Origin: Lachnospiraceae bacterium
Lineage (GTDB): Bacteria; Bacillota; Clostridia; Lachnospirales; Lachnospiraceae
Assembly: GCA_910574745.1 (NCBI GenBank)
Contig: CAJTCE010000006.1
Location: 85,239-149,238, forward strand
Length of the DNA stretch: 64,000 nucleotides
Direction of reading: 5' to 3'
Shown here: piece after piece, positions 1 to 8,140 of the stretch
Layout of the letters: every line of letters begins with the position of its first letter
Position numbering within the stretch: the stretch's first letter is position 1
Made by a program: the position numbers and the translations under genes
The notes under the pieces: generated by a model
Database searches by the model: none
Seen by the model: the letters and a program-made list of their open reading frames with translations, nothing else
What the model was told of the DNA's origin: nothing

Positions 1-1837
1 CGGCGTCGGCTATTTCAAAGCCGTCGTTGGTTTTGCCTAAAATCTCTAAGCGTTTTTTGCTCTTTCCATTTCCGGTGGTGTCTACAAAGATACAGTAGGA
101 CTGGTGGCTGCCTCTTCCTACACGACCTCTTAGCTGGTGAAGGGCGGCTAACCCGAAGCGTTCGGCGTTTTCCACCATCATAACCGTTGCGTTGGGTACG
201 TTGATGCCTACTTCTATGACTGTGGTGGAAACGAGAATGTCGTAGTTTCCGGCTGAAAATTCTTCCATAATCCGGTTCTTTTCTGCACCTTTCATTTTTC
301 CGTGAAGGGTTCCGATGCGCACGGATTCGTCAAAAGTCTCCTTTAACTTTTGACTGTAATCCTCTACATTTTCCAATTCTTCCATCATGCCTGATTCCAC
401 CATGGGACATATAATGTATATCTGACGGCCTTTGGCTATTTCGTCCTTCATAAACTTATACGCCGTAGGACGGTATCTGGTATCTACAACTGCATTTTTT
501 ATGGGGATACGGTTGCTTGGCAGTTCGGGGATGGTGGATATGGATAAACCACCATATAAAATCATGGCAAGGGAACGTGGAATGGGGGTTGCAGACATAA
601 CAATGGTGTGCACATCCTCTCCCTTTTTCGTTAAAATCGTCCGCTGCTTTACTCCGAATCTGTGTTGTTCGTCAGCAACAACCAGCCCCAGGTTCTGAAA
701 GATTACATCATCCTCTAAAAGCGCATGGGTTCCGATGACCAGATTTCTAACGCCATTGGAAATTTCCTCATAAGCCGCCCGCTTCTCTTTTGCCCGGATA
801 CTTCCCGTCAGCAAGACCGGTTGAAAGGGCAGACCATAATCCCTGGTCATTTCTTCGATCAGTTTAAAGTGCTGGAGAGCAAGGACCTCCGTGGGAGCCA
901 TAAAAGCGCCCTGTTTGCCGTTACAGACGCAGGAAAGCAGGGAAAGCACCGCAATCATTGTCTTTCCGCAGCCCACATCACCCTGCAACAGACGATTGCA
1001 GATTTTTCCGCTGTATAAATCCCCTTCTATCTCTGACCATGCCTTTTTCTGTGAGGAGGTCAATTGAAATGGAAGAGCTTCTATAAGACGCTTTGTCTGG
1101 GCACATTCTATAAAACGGTTTTTCTCCGTTTTTAAAAGCTCATGACTTTGATTCTGTTTGACAGACAAAAGAAAGTATAAAAATTCTTCATAAGAAATCC
1201 GCTTTTTGGCACGATATAAGGCTTCCATGGATTCCGGATTGTGAATTGAATGTAATGCTTCAAAATAATCCGGAAAATCCCGTTTTGCCAAAAGCGCTCC
1301 GGGAAGAGGGTCGGATATGCTTTGTTTCGTTTCCTTTAATCCTATTGCCACATATTTTCTGATCGCATCATTGGAAAGCCCTTTGGTGCAAGAATAGACG
1401 GGAATAAATCCCTTTGTCATCTCTTCATATTTGTCGGGCTTGTACAATTTGGGCTGATCCATCTGCAAATGATCCGCCACGGTCAAAACCTTTCCGTAAA
1501 AAATATACCGGTTTCCGGGAATAAGGGTCTTTTTTAAATAGGGCATATTAAATATCCGTACCTGAAAGGGATTCCCCTCATGGTCTTTTGCCATAAAACG
1601 AAGAATCTGATAGCCCTTTACCCTTGTCAGAACGGCTTCTGTAACAATAACCGCCTCCACTCCCGCCTTTTCCATTTCACAGGCGGCGTTTAAGGAAACA
1701 GGCTCTTTATAGCTTTCATAAGTTCTGGGAAATCTCTTTAGCAAATCTCCGATGGTATCAATATTCAGTTTATGAAAAAGGGCACCGTTTTTGTCTCCGA
1801 TGCCCTTAAGTTCTTTCATGCTGGTATTAAAATTCAT
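1..1837 (-). CDS. recG: ATP-dependent DNA helicase RecG (3' end cut by window)
   Basis: RecG remodels stalled replication forks and Holliday junctions. About 612 codons are visible and roughly the last 60-70 are missing at the left edge. The translated minus strand shows the N-terminal KELKGIGDK segment, a Walker A-like GCGKTMIAV, the helicase II box DEQHRFGV and near the edge RLEILGKTNDGFEIAD, all in the order seen in RecG. The ATG at 1837 follows an AGTAGGA ribosome site that overlaps the stop of the upstream DAK gene; a second ATG at 1819 is possible. The Asp23-DAK-recG order is common in Firmicutes and supports the call. No frameshift was seen in the visible part. Confidence 0.95.
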   Translation of the reverse strand, partial: MNFNTSMKELKGIGDKNGALFHKLNIDTIGDLLKRFPRTYESYKEPVSLNAACEMEKAGVEAVIVTEAVLTRVKGYQILRFMAKDHEGNPFQVRIFNMPYLKKTLIPGNRYIFYGKVLTVADHLQMDQPKLYKPDKYEEMTKGFIPVYSCTKGLSNDAIRKYVAIGLKETKQSISDPLPGALLAKRDFPDYFEALHSIHNPESMEALYRAKKRISYEEFLYFLLSVKQNQSHELLKTEKNRFIECAQTKRLIEALPFQLTSSQKKAWSEIEGDLYSGKICNRLLQGDVGCGKTMIAVLSLLSCVCNGKQGAFMAPTEVLALQHFKLIEEMTRDYGLPFQPVLLTGSIRAKEKRAAYEEISNGVRNLVIGTHALLEDDVIFQNLGLVVADEQHRFGVKQRTILTKKGEDVHTIVMSATPIPRSLAMILYGGLSISTIPELPSNRIPIKNAVVDTRYRPTAYKFMKDEIAKGRQIYIICPMVESGMMEELENVEDYSQKLKETFDESVRIGTLHGKMKGAEKNRIMEEFSAGNYDILVSTTVIEVGINVPNATVMMVENAERFGLAALHQLRGRVGRGSHQSYCIFVDTTGNGKSKKRLEILGKTNDGFEIADA

Positions 1838-1842
1838 ATTTC

Positions 1843-3519
1843 CTACTCTGCTGAAACCACATAATAATATACGGGCTGTCCGCCAAACTGAAGCTCCACG
1901 TCGCAATCGCCATGAGCCTTGCTGACTTTATCGCACAGAGCGTTGGCAGCTTCCTCCGTCACATCTGCACCATAGTAAATACTGATTAATTCCGCATCGG
2001 AATCCTTTAGCATTTCCCCTATCATTTCAACCGTTGTGTCTTCAATATCAGTACCAACGGCTAACATGCCGCCGTCGCCGATTCCCATAATGTCATTTTC
2101 ATGAATGGTCTTTCCGTCGATTTCCGTATCTCTTACAGCATAGGTTACCTGGCCTGTAGCCACATTGGCAATTTCCTCCGTCATATTGGCTTCATTTTCA
2201 GCAGGGGTCATTTCGGGCACATAGCTGATAACCGCAGTAATTCCCTGCGGAATATTTTTGGTGGGGACGACAATGACTTCCTTGTCTTCCGTCATGGTCT
2301 TTGCCTGGTTTGCCGCCATTATGATATTTTTGTTGTTGGGAAATACGAACACGGTGTCCGCATTAACCATATCGATCGCACGGAGAATGTCATCGGTACT
2401 GGGATTCATTGTCTGTCCGCCTTCAATGATCTGGTCAACGCCCAAATCCTTAAAAATAGCGTTTAAGCCTTCCCCGATGGAAACGGAAATAAAGCCCACT
2501 GCCTTATGCTCCTGCTGTACGTTCTCTTCTTCCTTTGCTGCATTTTTTACCTGTTCTTCTTTAAACAGCTTTTCCTGATGCTCTAAACGCATATTATCAA
2601 TTTTCATATTGGACAATGCGCCATAGGTTAAAGCTCTCTGGATAGCAAGACCCGGATCATTGGTGTGGACATGAACCTTTACTAAGTCGTCATCCGCAAC
2701 CAAAACAATGGAATCTCCAATGGATTCCAGATAGTCCTTAAAATCCTTCTCATGCTTTACATTGAACGTTTTATTTAACATAATGATAAATTCGGTGCAG
2801 TATCCGAATTTGATATCGGAGGTATCTGCCGCAAGGCTGTCTACATTTACTCTGCCCGGCGTCGCTGCAGCCGCATTAATGGTAAAATCTATTTCTTCTC
2901 CTCGGAAGGCCTTCTGCGCTCCCATTAAAAATTCGATCAGGCCCTGTCCGCCGGAATCCACAACTCCCGCCTGTTTTAAGACCGGCAGCATTTCCGGGGT
3001 TTTTGCCAGAACTTCCTTTGCATATGCAATAACCTGATCGATACAGGTATCCAGATCCACATCCGGATCCTCTGAAAGATCAAGGGCCTTCTCACAGACT
3101 CCCTTTGCAACGGTAAGAATTGTGCCCTCTTTGGGTTTCATAACTGCTTTGTAAGCGCTTTCCACTGCTTTTTCACAAGCCCTGGCAAGAGTTTCTTTAT
3201 CTATTTCCTCTACGTCCCTGATAACCTTGCAAAAGCCTCTGCATAACTGGGAAAGAATAACGCCGGAATTTCCTCTTGCGCCTCTTAAAGAACCGGAGGA
3301 AATGGACTTGGCGATTACCTTCATATCGGTATTTTCATCCAATGCCGCCACTTCATTTGCCGCAGACATGATCGTCATTGTCATATTGGTTCCTGTATCC
3401 CCATCGGGTACGGGAAAAACATTTAATTCATTAATATACTCCTTATTGGCTTCCAGACACTTTGCGCCAGCCAAAAACATTTTGCAAAGCATTCTGTTGT
3501 CGATGGTATTTGCAGCCAC
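1843..3519 (-). CDS. fakA: DAK/FakA-type kinase domain protein (YloV-like)
   Basis: About 558 aa, the usual length for YloV/FakA proteins. The N-terminal DhaL-like domain holds the nucleotide and Mg-binding signature PVPDGDTGTNMTMT near residue 38; a middle domain and a C-terminal DegV-like-partner domain follow. In characterised relatives FakA phosphorylates fatty acids bound by a FakB (DegV) protein so that exogenous fatty acids can enter phospholipids; no fakB is present here. The reading frame opens at a TTG (3525), but GGAGG lies only 2 nt from it, so the GTG at 3519 with an 8-nt spacing is preferred. It lies 13 nt after asp23 and 5 nt before recG, so the three are very likely co-transcribed. 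The fatty acid role is inferred from family. Confidence 0.85.
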   Translation of the reverse strand: MAANTIDNRMLCKMFLAGAKCLEANKEYINELNVFPVPDGDTGTNMTMTIMSAANEVAALDENTDMKVIAKSISSGSLRGARGNSGVILSQLCRGFCKVIRDVEEIDKETLARACEKAVESAYKAVMKPKEGTILTVAKGVCEKALDLSEDPDVDLDTCIDQVIAYAKEVLAKTPEMLPVLKQAGVVDSGGQGLIEFLMGAQKAFRGEEIDFTINAAAATPGRVNVDSLAADTSDIKFGYCTEFIIMLNKTFNVKHEKDFKDYLESIGDSIVLVADDDLVKVHVHTNDPGLAIQRALTYGALSNMKIDNMRLEHQEKLFKEEQVKNAAKEEENVQQEHKAVGFISVSIGEGLNAIFKDLGVDQIIEGGQTMNPSTDDILRAIDMVNADTVFVFPNNKNIIMAANQAKTMTEDKEVIVVPTKNIPQGITAVISYVPEMTPAENEANMTEEIANVATGQVTYAVRDTEIDGKTIHENDIMGIGDGGMLAVGTDIEDTTVEMIGEMLKDSDAELISIYYGADVTEEAANALCDKVSKAHGDCDVELQFGGQPVYYYVVSAE

Positions 3520-3532
3520 AATCAAATCCTCC

Positions 3533-3889
3533 TTAATCGATTACTCGAACACCTTCCACGAAGATGTTGACTTTTTCTACTTTTAATCCTGTAAATTCTT
3601 TTACTTTGTATTTTACGGTACTGATCAGATTATCTGAGACAGTCAGAATATTAACTCCGTATGCAACAATCAGATGAAAATCAAGACTGATGCCCGAATT
3701 CTGGATCAGAACCGAAATTCCGGTAGATAAACTGCCCGGCTTTAGCAATCTGACAAATCCATCCTTTACGTTGACACTTGCCATTCCAACAATGCCGAAA
3801 CACTCTACGGCAACACTGCCTGCATAGTTGGCAATTACATCACTATCTATTGTAATGTTTCCTAGGTGTGTATTCATCATACTCTTCAT
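3533..3889 (-). CDS. Asp23/Gls24 family protein (YloU-like)
   Basis: 118 aa, a typical single-domain Asp23/Gls24 protein: an N-terminal strand with LGNITIDSDVIANYAG, the central VECFGIVGM segment, and a C-terminal VNIFVEGVRVI strand. Members are cytoplasmic or membrane-associated proteins linked to envelope stress; their chemistry is not known. The ATG at 3889 sits 7 nt after GGGAGG. The gene is first in the run asp23-fakA-recG and is divergent from rpmB, an arrangement conserved in Bacillus and Clostridia. A TATAAT at about 3923-3928 on the minus strand may be its -10 box, but no good -35 accompanies it. Confidence 0.88.
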   Translation of the reverse strand: MKSMMNTHLGNITIDSDVIANYAGSVAVECFGIVGMASVNVKDGFVRLLKPGSLSTGISVLIQNSGISLDFHLIVAYGVNILTVSDNLISTVKYKVKEFTGLKVEKVNIFVEGVRVID

Positions 3890-3975
3890 ACCGATACCTC
3901 CCTTGGGTCATAATAATGTATTATAACAATTATTGAGAAAAAATGGAATATCTTTTGAAATATTAAATTTAATAC

Positions 3976-4004
3976 TTGCAAAACGGGCATAAATCTGATA
4001 GTAT
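3976..4004 (+). promoter_or_regulatory. Probable sigma-A promoter of rpmB
   Basis: TTGCAA at 3976-3981 and TAGTAT at 3999-4004 are separated by 17 nt. The start site would fall near 4011, leaving a leader of about 35 nt before the rpmB ribosome site. This is a motif match only. Confidence 0.6.
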
Positions 4005-4046
4005 AGTCATGTTGTGAGTCAATTTTTTTGATTAGGAGGTGCAATG

Positions 4047-4232
4047 ATGGCTAAATGTGATATCTGTGGTAAAGGCGCTCATTTCGGAAATAACGTCAGC
4101 CATTCTCATAGAAGATCCAATCGTATTTGGAATTCCAACATAAAGAATGTTAAATGTAAAGTTAACGGAGCAAACAAGAAAATGCATGTATGCACAGCTT
4201 GTTTAAGATCAGGCGCAGTTGAAAGAGCTTAG
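4047..4232 (+). CDS. rpmB: 50S ribosomal protein L28
   Basis: 61 aa, the full length of bacterial L28, a structural protein of the large ribosomal subunit. It begins MAKCDICGKG and ends CLRSGAVERA. Two CxxC pairs (CDIC near the start, CTAC near the end) mark the zinc-binding form of L28. Two adjacent ATGs occur at 4044 and 4047; the second is chosen because it gives the family start MAKC and better spacing from AGGAGG. The gene stands alone, with its own promoter and a strong terminator 20 nt downstream. Confidence 0.97.
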   Translation: MAKCDICGKGAHFGNNVSHSHRRSNRIWNSNIKNVKCKVNGANKKMHVCTACLRSGAVERA

Positions 4233-4253
4233 TTTTTTAAACGGAAAGCACAC

Positions 4254-4282
4254 AAAAAGGATCGTTTTACGGTCCTTTTTTT
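4254..4282 (+). terminator. Intrinsic terminator after rpmB
   Basis: An 11-bp stem (AAAAAGGATCG paired with CGGTCCTTTTT, one G-U pair) with a TTTTA loop and a run of Ts. The stretch 4283-4419 beyond it, up to the end of the J-domain gene, shows no further gene. Confidence 0.9.
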
Positions 4283-4419
4283 ATAGCCATTCCATATCTG
4301 CTTGTTTCATTTTAATTCCCCACTTTACCGCCTTCAGCCGGCGCATACATAAATCATAATGTAAGCTTACCTTTCTTTTATACTACCCTCAACATAAGCT
4401 TTTGCCCGGAAGCTGTCTG

Positions 4420-4881
4420 CTATTTGCTTTTATAGCGGCTTTTCAAAATTTCAAATTCTCTGTTGATACATGCAACGGTAAAGGAATCCCCGCTTTTGTT
4501 ATCCGGATGAAATATTTTCATCAATTCCTTATACCGTTTTTTTAAGGAGGCATATTCCGTTACGCCCCCAAAAAAGCCCGGTCCGCGAAAATTCTTCAGG
4601 GAATCGGGATACTCCCTTTGCCCATCCCCTTCTTTTTTTCCACGCGCCCTTTTCTCTTTTTCCTTTTGCTTTTTTACCGCTGCCTGAAACATTTCCTTGT
4701 CGGCCGCAAGCTTTTGAAATCCTATTTCCAAAACCCTTTTCTGTTGCTCAAAAGCCTTTTTTTCGTCAGCGAGTCTATCCCGCTCCGATTTCAAAGCCTT
4801 TTTTTGCTCTTCCAATTCCTGCTTCAGTTTATTTAAGCGGACATTTTCTTCAAACAGCCACTCCTTATCCATCTTTTCCAC
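4420..4881 (-). CDS. Coiled-coil protein with C-terminal J domain
   Basis: 153 aa. Residues 1-80 are almost entirely charged heptad-like sequence (LEEQKKALKSERDRLADEKK and similar), a predicted coiled coil. The last 45 residues look like a DnaJ domain: KKRYKELMKIFHPDNKSGD contains the HPD motif that stimulates Hsp70 ATPase, followed by a helix ending REFEILKSRY. It may recruit DnaK to a client held by the coiled coil; that is inference. The start is unclear: GTG at 4881 or ATG at 4872, both with weak ribosome sites, which suggests translational coupling to the 45-codon ORF ending 4 nt upstream. It is last in a run that includes gerW, so a role in sporulation or germination is possible but unproven. 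Confidence 0.75.
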   Translation of the reverse strand: MEKMDKEWLFEENVRLNKLKQELEEQKKALKSERDRLADEKKAFEQQKRVLEIGFQKLAADKEMFQAAVKKQKEKEKRARGKKEGDGQREYPDSLKNFRGPGFFGGVTEYASLKKRYKELMKIFHPDNKSGDSFTVACINREFEILKSRYKSK

Positions 4882-4885
4882 ACCA

Positions 4886-5023
4886 TTAACAGCAAAACAG
4901 ATTATATCCGACCAGTAACAAAATTCCTATTATAATAATAGCTACAAAAACATTTTCCAGAAAAAGCATGATAAACATGCCAACCGCTATCATAAAACAT
5001 CCAAATCCCAAGATTTTCTTCAT
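4886..5023 (-). CDS. Small hydrophobic membrane protein, 45 aa
   Basis: A short reading frame starting MKKILGFGCFMIAVGMFIML and ending VGYNLFCC. It has two hydrophobic segments (about residues 4-22 and 27-42) separated by LEN, so a two-helix membrane hairpin is likely. It fits in the 68-nt-plus space between gerW and the J-domain gene on the same strand, and its stop lies 4 nt before the next start. The ribosome site is weak (GCGAGATG), and a TTG two codons upstream is an alternative start. I do not recognise a named family. The composition and tight packing support a real gene. Confidence 0.5.
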   Translation of the reverse strand: MKKILGFGCFMIAVGMFIMLFLENVFVAIIIIGILLLVGYNLFCC

Positions 5024-5091
5024 GGACAAGCATCTCGCAACTAACGCCTTACTAAAGTATATGCTTTTCCATTACAAAATAACACTAATGC

Positions 5092-5493
5092 CTAAAAAGC
5101 AGCTTTGTCATCGGGAAACGCAATATCCACCGCTTCATCATCCGTCACGGGCATATCCTCTTTGGGCGTTGTGAATTTGTCCACCAGATCGGGAATCATA
5201 TCAATAATCTTTGTAACCGTATCCTGATTTTTGATGTTGACCAGTTTTGTCTGTCCATTACGGATCACAAGGACGGCACTGGGAGTCATTTTACCGCTCA
5301 TACCGCCGCCGCCTAAATTTTTCTGCTGGTTGGCATTTGCTGCAGCTCCCACACCGAAGGTCACGTCAACAAGGGGAAGAATAATAGTGTCTCCCACCTG
5401 TGTAGGCTCTCCCACTACGGTTTTTGTGGATAGAAAAGTCTCCATCCCCTTCATCAAAGAAGTAATTACGTTTCCAAAATTATTCTCGCTCAT
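5092..5493 (-). CDS. gerW: GerW family sporulation protein (YtfJ)
   Basis: 133 aa, normal length for YtfJ/GerW. It shows the N-terminal NVITSLMKGMETFLSTKTVVG, the central VTFGVGAA stretch, a glycine-rich GGGGMSGKMTPSA loop, and the VKII-like DMIPDLVDKF end seen in the family. In Bacillus subtilis the homologue is made in the forespore and is needed for normal germination. ATG at 5493 lies behind GGAGG. It follows a DUF2953 gene by 20 nt, matching the ytfI-ytfJ pair of Bacillus. The presence of this gene argues for a spore former. Confidence 0.92.
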   Translation of the reverse strand: MSENNFGNVITSLMKGMETFLSTKTVVGEPTQVGDTIILPLVDVTFGVGAAANANQQKNLGGGGMSGKMTPSAVLVIRNGQTKLVNIKNQDTVTKIIDMIPDLVDKFTTPKEDMPVTDDEAVDIAFPDDKAAF

Positions 5494-5513
5494 TTTTATC
5501 CTCCATATGATAT

Positions 5514-6524
5514 TTATGAATTCACTTCCGTGTTAATTTTTCTTAAATAAACCAGATCCTTATCAAACATAAACTGGAACGCGGTATACAGGAATCTTAT
5601 GACCTGCATACGGCCCTTTGCCTTTATGCTCCCTTTAAAAATCTTGTGCTCAAAGTCGGGAACACAGATAAAATGCTCATTCCATATGCCCAAAAACATC
5701 CAGTAATAGCCATACATCTGCCCTGTTGTGCCGGGATCTTCAAATCCGTATTCCACATAGGCATTCCATTTCCTCGGCAAAACATGCCTGAGTAATTTCA
5801 TAATCTTTTGCTTTGCCTTGTCAATTGCCTGACGGGTTCGTTCTCTTTTTAAAACTTCAAGCCATTTTTCGACTTTTTCCTTCAAATCTATCCCCTTATG
5901 GTAGAGATTCGCCACTTTTTGTATCATATTTTCTATAAGCATTTTCAGTTTTTTGGGAAATCCTGTCAGTTTTTCCCAAAAGGCTTTTCGTTTGCTTTTA
6001 GATTTTTCTTTTTCATTTTCCGGGAAATTACCGTTTTCCGCTCCCACTTTATGCTCAGAAGAATCATAAGCCTCTGTATTTATGTTTTTTTTGGAACTAT
6101 TTTCATTTTCCAAAGCCTGACTTCTCGGTCTTGATTCTTCCGAAATATCGGAAACCGGTTCCTTCTTCTTTTGATTCCTGCTTTTTTTGTTCTTTTCCCT
6201 TCCGGATTTTTTCTTCTTTCTTTTTTGGGTTTTCTTTTTCTTCTCTTTTTTAGGCCTGGGATTCAGAAAGTCCATGATAGGAATTCCAAAAATCCTCAAT
6301 ATACATTTTTTTCCGGCTTCTTTATAATCAAGGGTAACAGAAAACAAATGAAAAAGCCAGTGTACCTTTACCTTTGCACACAGGCTGTCCTCATAAGCTG
6401 CCTGCAGGCTGTATGAAACCGGATAAAACATAATAAGCGCCGCCAGTAAAAAGACTATTCCGATTACCGAAAGCAATATGATTCCGATTATTTTTAAAAT
6501 CAATAATACTATCTCCATATTCAT
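5514..6524 (-). CDS. DUF2953 domain protein (YtfI-like), membrane anchored
   Basis: 336 aa. One strong N-terminal membrane helix (about residues 4-32), then a YtfI-like segment (SLQAAYEDSLCAKVKVHWLF), then an unusually long Lys/Glu/Ser-rich low-complexity insert at about residues 90-180, and a C-terminal DUF2953 core (YVEYGFEDPGTTGQMYGYYW, then FEHKIFKGSIKAKGRM). The function is unknown. Neighbourhood with gerW is conserved and suggests a spore-related role. Its ATG shares one base with the stop of the upstream gene (TAATG), indicating coupling. The charged insert may inflate the length compared with relatives of about 200-250 aa. Confidence 0.85.
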   Translation of the reverse strand: MNMEIVLLILKIIGIILLSVIGIVFLLAALIMFYPVSYSLQAAYEDSLCAKVKVHWLFHLFSVTLDYKEAGKKCILRIFGIPIMDFLNPRPKKEKKKKTQKRKKKKSGREKNKKSRNQKKKEPVSDISEESRPRSQALENENSSKKNINTEAYDSSEHKVGAENGNFPENEKEKSKSKRKAFWEKLTGFPKKLKMLIENMIQKVANLYHKGIDLKEKVEKWLEVLKRERTRQAIDKAKQKIMKLLRHVLPRKWNAYVEYGFEDPGTTGQMYGYYWMFLGIWNEHFICVPDFEHKIFKGSIKAKGRMQVIRFLYTAFQFMFDKDLVYLRKINTEVNS

Positions 6525-6865
6525 TATTTCCTGTTATATCCGGTAAAATTCATTTCTTTTTCATTCATAAGGAATTTTTTAAACTGATAGGTTCCGTATT
6601 TGGCTGAAAAATCCTCAATCATACGGGTTACTAAGTCTATGGCGTCATCATAGCTTCCGGCAAGCCCGATAATCATTAAATCCTTTATGGGATATGCCTT
6701 CTGCTTGAACTGATGGCCCGGAATCATTTCAAAATAGTCTTTCCCGGCAGAAACCACAATGACATAAATATTAAAAAGTCCGCCGTGATACTTTATTTTT
6801 CGTATTATTTTTTTCTTCTGCGGCTCTGTTTTTTTATCGCAATAAAGTTTTTTATAAATATGCAT
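6524..6865 (-). CDS. Conserved hypothetical protein, 113 aa
   Basis: I do not recognise a named family. The protein is small and basic at its start (KKLYCDKKTEPQKKKIIRKI), with a hydrophobic strand YVIVVSAG, then MIPGHQFKQKAYPIKDLMIIGLAGSYDDAIDLVTRM. The pattern suggests a soluble alpha/beta protein. No membrane helix or catalytic motif was seen. ATG at 6865 follows AGGTGGGG. It starts the run with DUF2953 and gerW, and is coupled to DUF2953 by a one-base overlap, so it probably acts in the same process. Confidence 0.7.
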   Translation of the reverse strand: MHIYKKLYCDKKTEPQKKKIIRKIKYHGGLFNIYVIVVSAGKDYFEMIPGHQFKQKAYPIKDLMIIGLAGSYDDAIDLVTRMIEDFSAKYGTYQFKKFLMNEKEMNFTGYNRK

Positions 6866-6961
6866 TGCCCCACCTATTTTGTGATACCACAGACGCCTTT
6901 GCTTTCCTGCACATTCGCCTCTGCCTTTTGCGTATATACTTTAGTTTATCATAAGTGGCAT

Positions 6962-6985
6962 GAAAAAGGAAGGCAAAAGCCTTCC
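6962..6985 (-). terminator. Intrinsic terminator after the Nudix gene
   Basis: On the minus strand GGAAGGC-TTTT-GCCTTCC, a perfect 7-bp GC-rich stem followed by TTTTTC. It ends the CheY/Nudix run and separates it from the gerW run. Confidence 0.88.
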
Positions 6986-6993
6986 TACTTCTT

Positions 6994-7446
6994 CTAAAAG
7001 TATTTTTTATTCCCCCACAAATTACTTTTTTTAAAGTCCAGATATTCTTCATAAGCTCTTTCCAAAATCTGTTTTTCATTACCGAATTTCAACAGATGAT
7101 AGGCCTCATGATATTTGTAAAATCCGGAATCAACAAAGTGTTCCTCGCGTTGTGGTTTGCTGTAATAACTGTCTGCCATCATAAGATACCAATGCACCTC
7201 TTTGGATACAGTATCCTCCGGCACATGAAAAGTATATTCACTTTTACCGATGTACTTGATAATAGAGGCCTTTGAACCAGTCTCTTCCAGTACTTCCCGA
7301 AGAGCGGTATCCTGAAAATCTTCCCCTTCTTCAACAGTTCCTTTCGGTAAAACCCAGCCCTCGTACTTATTTTTAAAATTTTTGTACAAAAGAAGAATCT
7401 TGCCTCTGAAAATAACCACCCCGCCACAGCTCGTTGCTTCGATCAT
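6994..7446 (-). CDS. Nudix hydrolase
   Basis: 150 aa. The Nudix box GX5EX7REUXEEXGU is complete: it starts at GTVEEGEDF and runs through REVLEETGS at about residues 37-59. The protein begins SCGGVVIFRG and contains YEGWVLPKGT, the classic entry into the box. Such enzymes hydrolyse nucleoside diphosphates linked to another moiety. The substrate cannot be told; YKYHEAYHLLKF near the C-terminus resembles diadenosine polyphosphate hydrolase-like members. ATG at 7446 follows CAGGAGG. It lies 48 nt after the CheY-like gene. Confidence 0.9.
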   Translation of the reverse strand: MIEATSCGGVVIFRGKILLLYKNFKNKYEGWVLPKGTVEEGEDFQDTALREVLEETGSKASIIKYIGKSEYTFHVPEDTVSKEVHWYLMMADSYYSKPQREEHFVDSGFYKYHEAYHLLKFGNEKQILERAYEEYLDFKKSNLWGNKKYF

Positions 7447-7494
7447 TGCAATTCCTCCTGTCGGGTGTTCTGACTATCAAGTACTATCATACAT

Positions 7495-7854
7495 CTAATT
7501 GCTCATCTTTGCAACCACAGTCGCTATTTCGGCTTTATCAAAGGGCTTTGTCAAAAAGTCATCCGCCCCCATCTTGATACAGTCAATCATTTTATTTTTT
7601 TGTCCCGCAGCTGTAACCATAATAACCTTAGCCTCAGGTTTTAAGGCTTTTATCATTTTTAAAGCCTCCATACCGTCTAAAACAGGCATTGTAATATCCA
7701 TGGTAACCACATCCGGTTTGCATGCCTGGAACTTCTGTACGCCTTCCTGTCCGTTTACAGCTTCATCAACAATCACATGTCCGTTTTCTTCTAAAATTCC
7801 CCTTAATATTTTCCGTGACGTTCTGGAATCATCAACAATCAATACGTTTGCCAC
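7495..7854 (-). CDS. CheY-like single-domain response regulator
   Basis: 119 aa, only a receiver domain. It has the acidic pair in VDDSRTSRK, the phospho-acceptor Asp in VVTMDITMP (about residue 53), the conserved Thr in MVTAAG, and the Lys in LTKPFDKAE. It most likely works in chemotaxis or as a phosphorelay carrier. The start codon is GTG (7854) with GGAGG 7 nt upstream, so it begins MANVLIVDDS. The gene upstream on the same strand, beyond the IS110 insertion, is a CheX-like protein. CheX dephosphorylates CheY-P, so the two were probably one transcription unit before insertion. Confidence 0.92.
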   Translation of the reverse strand: MANVLIVDDSRTSRKILRGILEENGHVIVDEAVNGQEGVQKFQACKPDVVTMDITMPVLDGMEALKMIKALKPEAKVIMVTAAGQKNKMIDCIKMGADDFLTKPFDKAEIATVVAKMSN

Positions 7855-7929
7855 TTCTTATACCTCCTACTACAATGTATTTATGGTTAATACCCCTTAC
7901 AGCCAGTAAGGAATTATCCATCTTGTTGC

Positions 7930-8130
7930 TTAAGCTGTTAGAATGAGTAAGGCAATAGGTCTGGCCGATATCTCCTAGGACTTTACGTCCGTAGAATAGT
8001 CAGCTAACCAGCCCTCATTCGCAGCATTCGTTTTATGCAGGTTGAACCTTAAGGCGTTCGTGTGATACCCAGTAGATTGAACAGGCAATGAGTAAATCTG
8101 GTATTGACCATTGCTAATACATCTCAAAGG
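7930..8130 (+). ncRNA. Candidate IS110 bridge RNA region
   Basis: IS110-group elements encode a guide (bridge) RNA in the non-coding DNA upstream of the transposase, with separate loops matching target and donor DNA. This stretch is the non-coding left side and shows several potential hairpins: GGAC-TTTAC-GTCC near 7978-7990, GCAT-N7-ATGC near 8025-8040, and GGTTGAACC near 8040. Just outside, at 7895-7911, CCTTAC-AGCCA-GTAAGG also forms a stem. The presence of an RNA is inferred from family and from these pairings; its ends and loops are not defined. Confidence 0.45.
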
Positions 8131-8140
8131 AGTATCTGTT

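Noticed and set aside
6852-7079. 75-codon minus-strand ORF overlapping the Nudix 3' end
   Set aside because: It runs through the strong terminator at 6962-6985, has no ribosome site and overlaps a solid Nudix gene.
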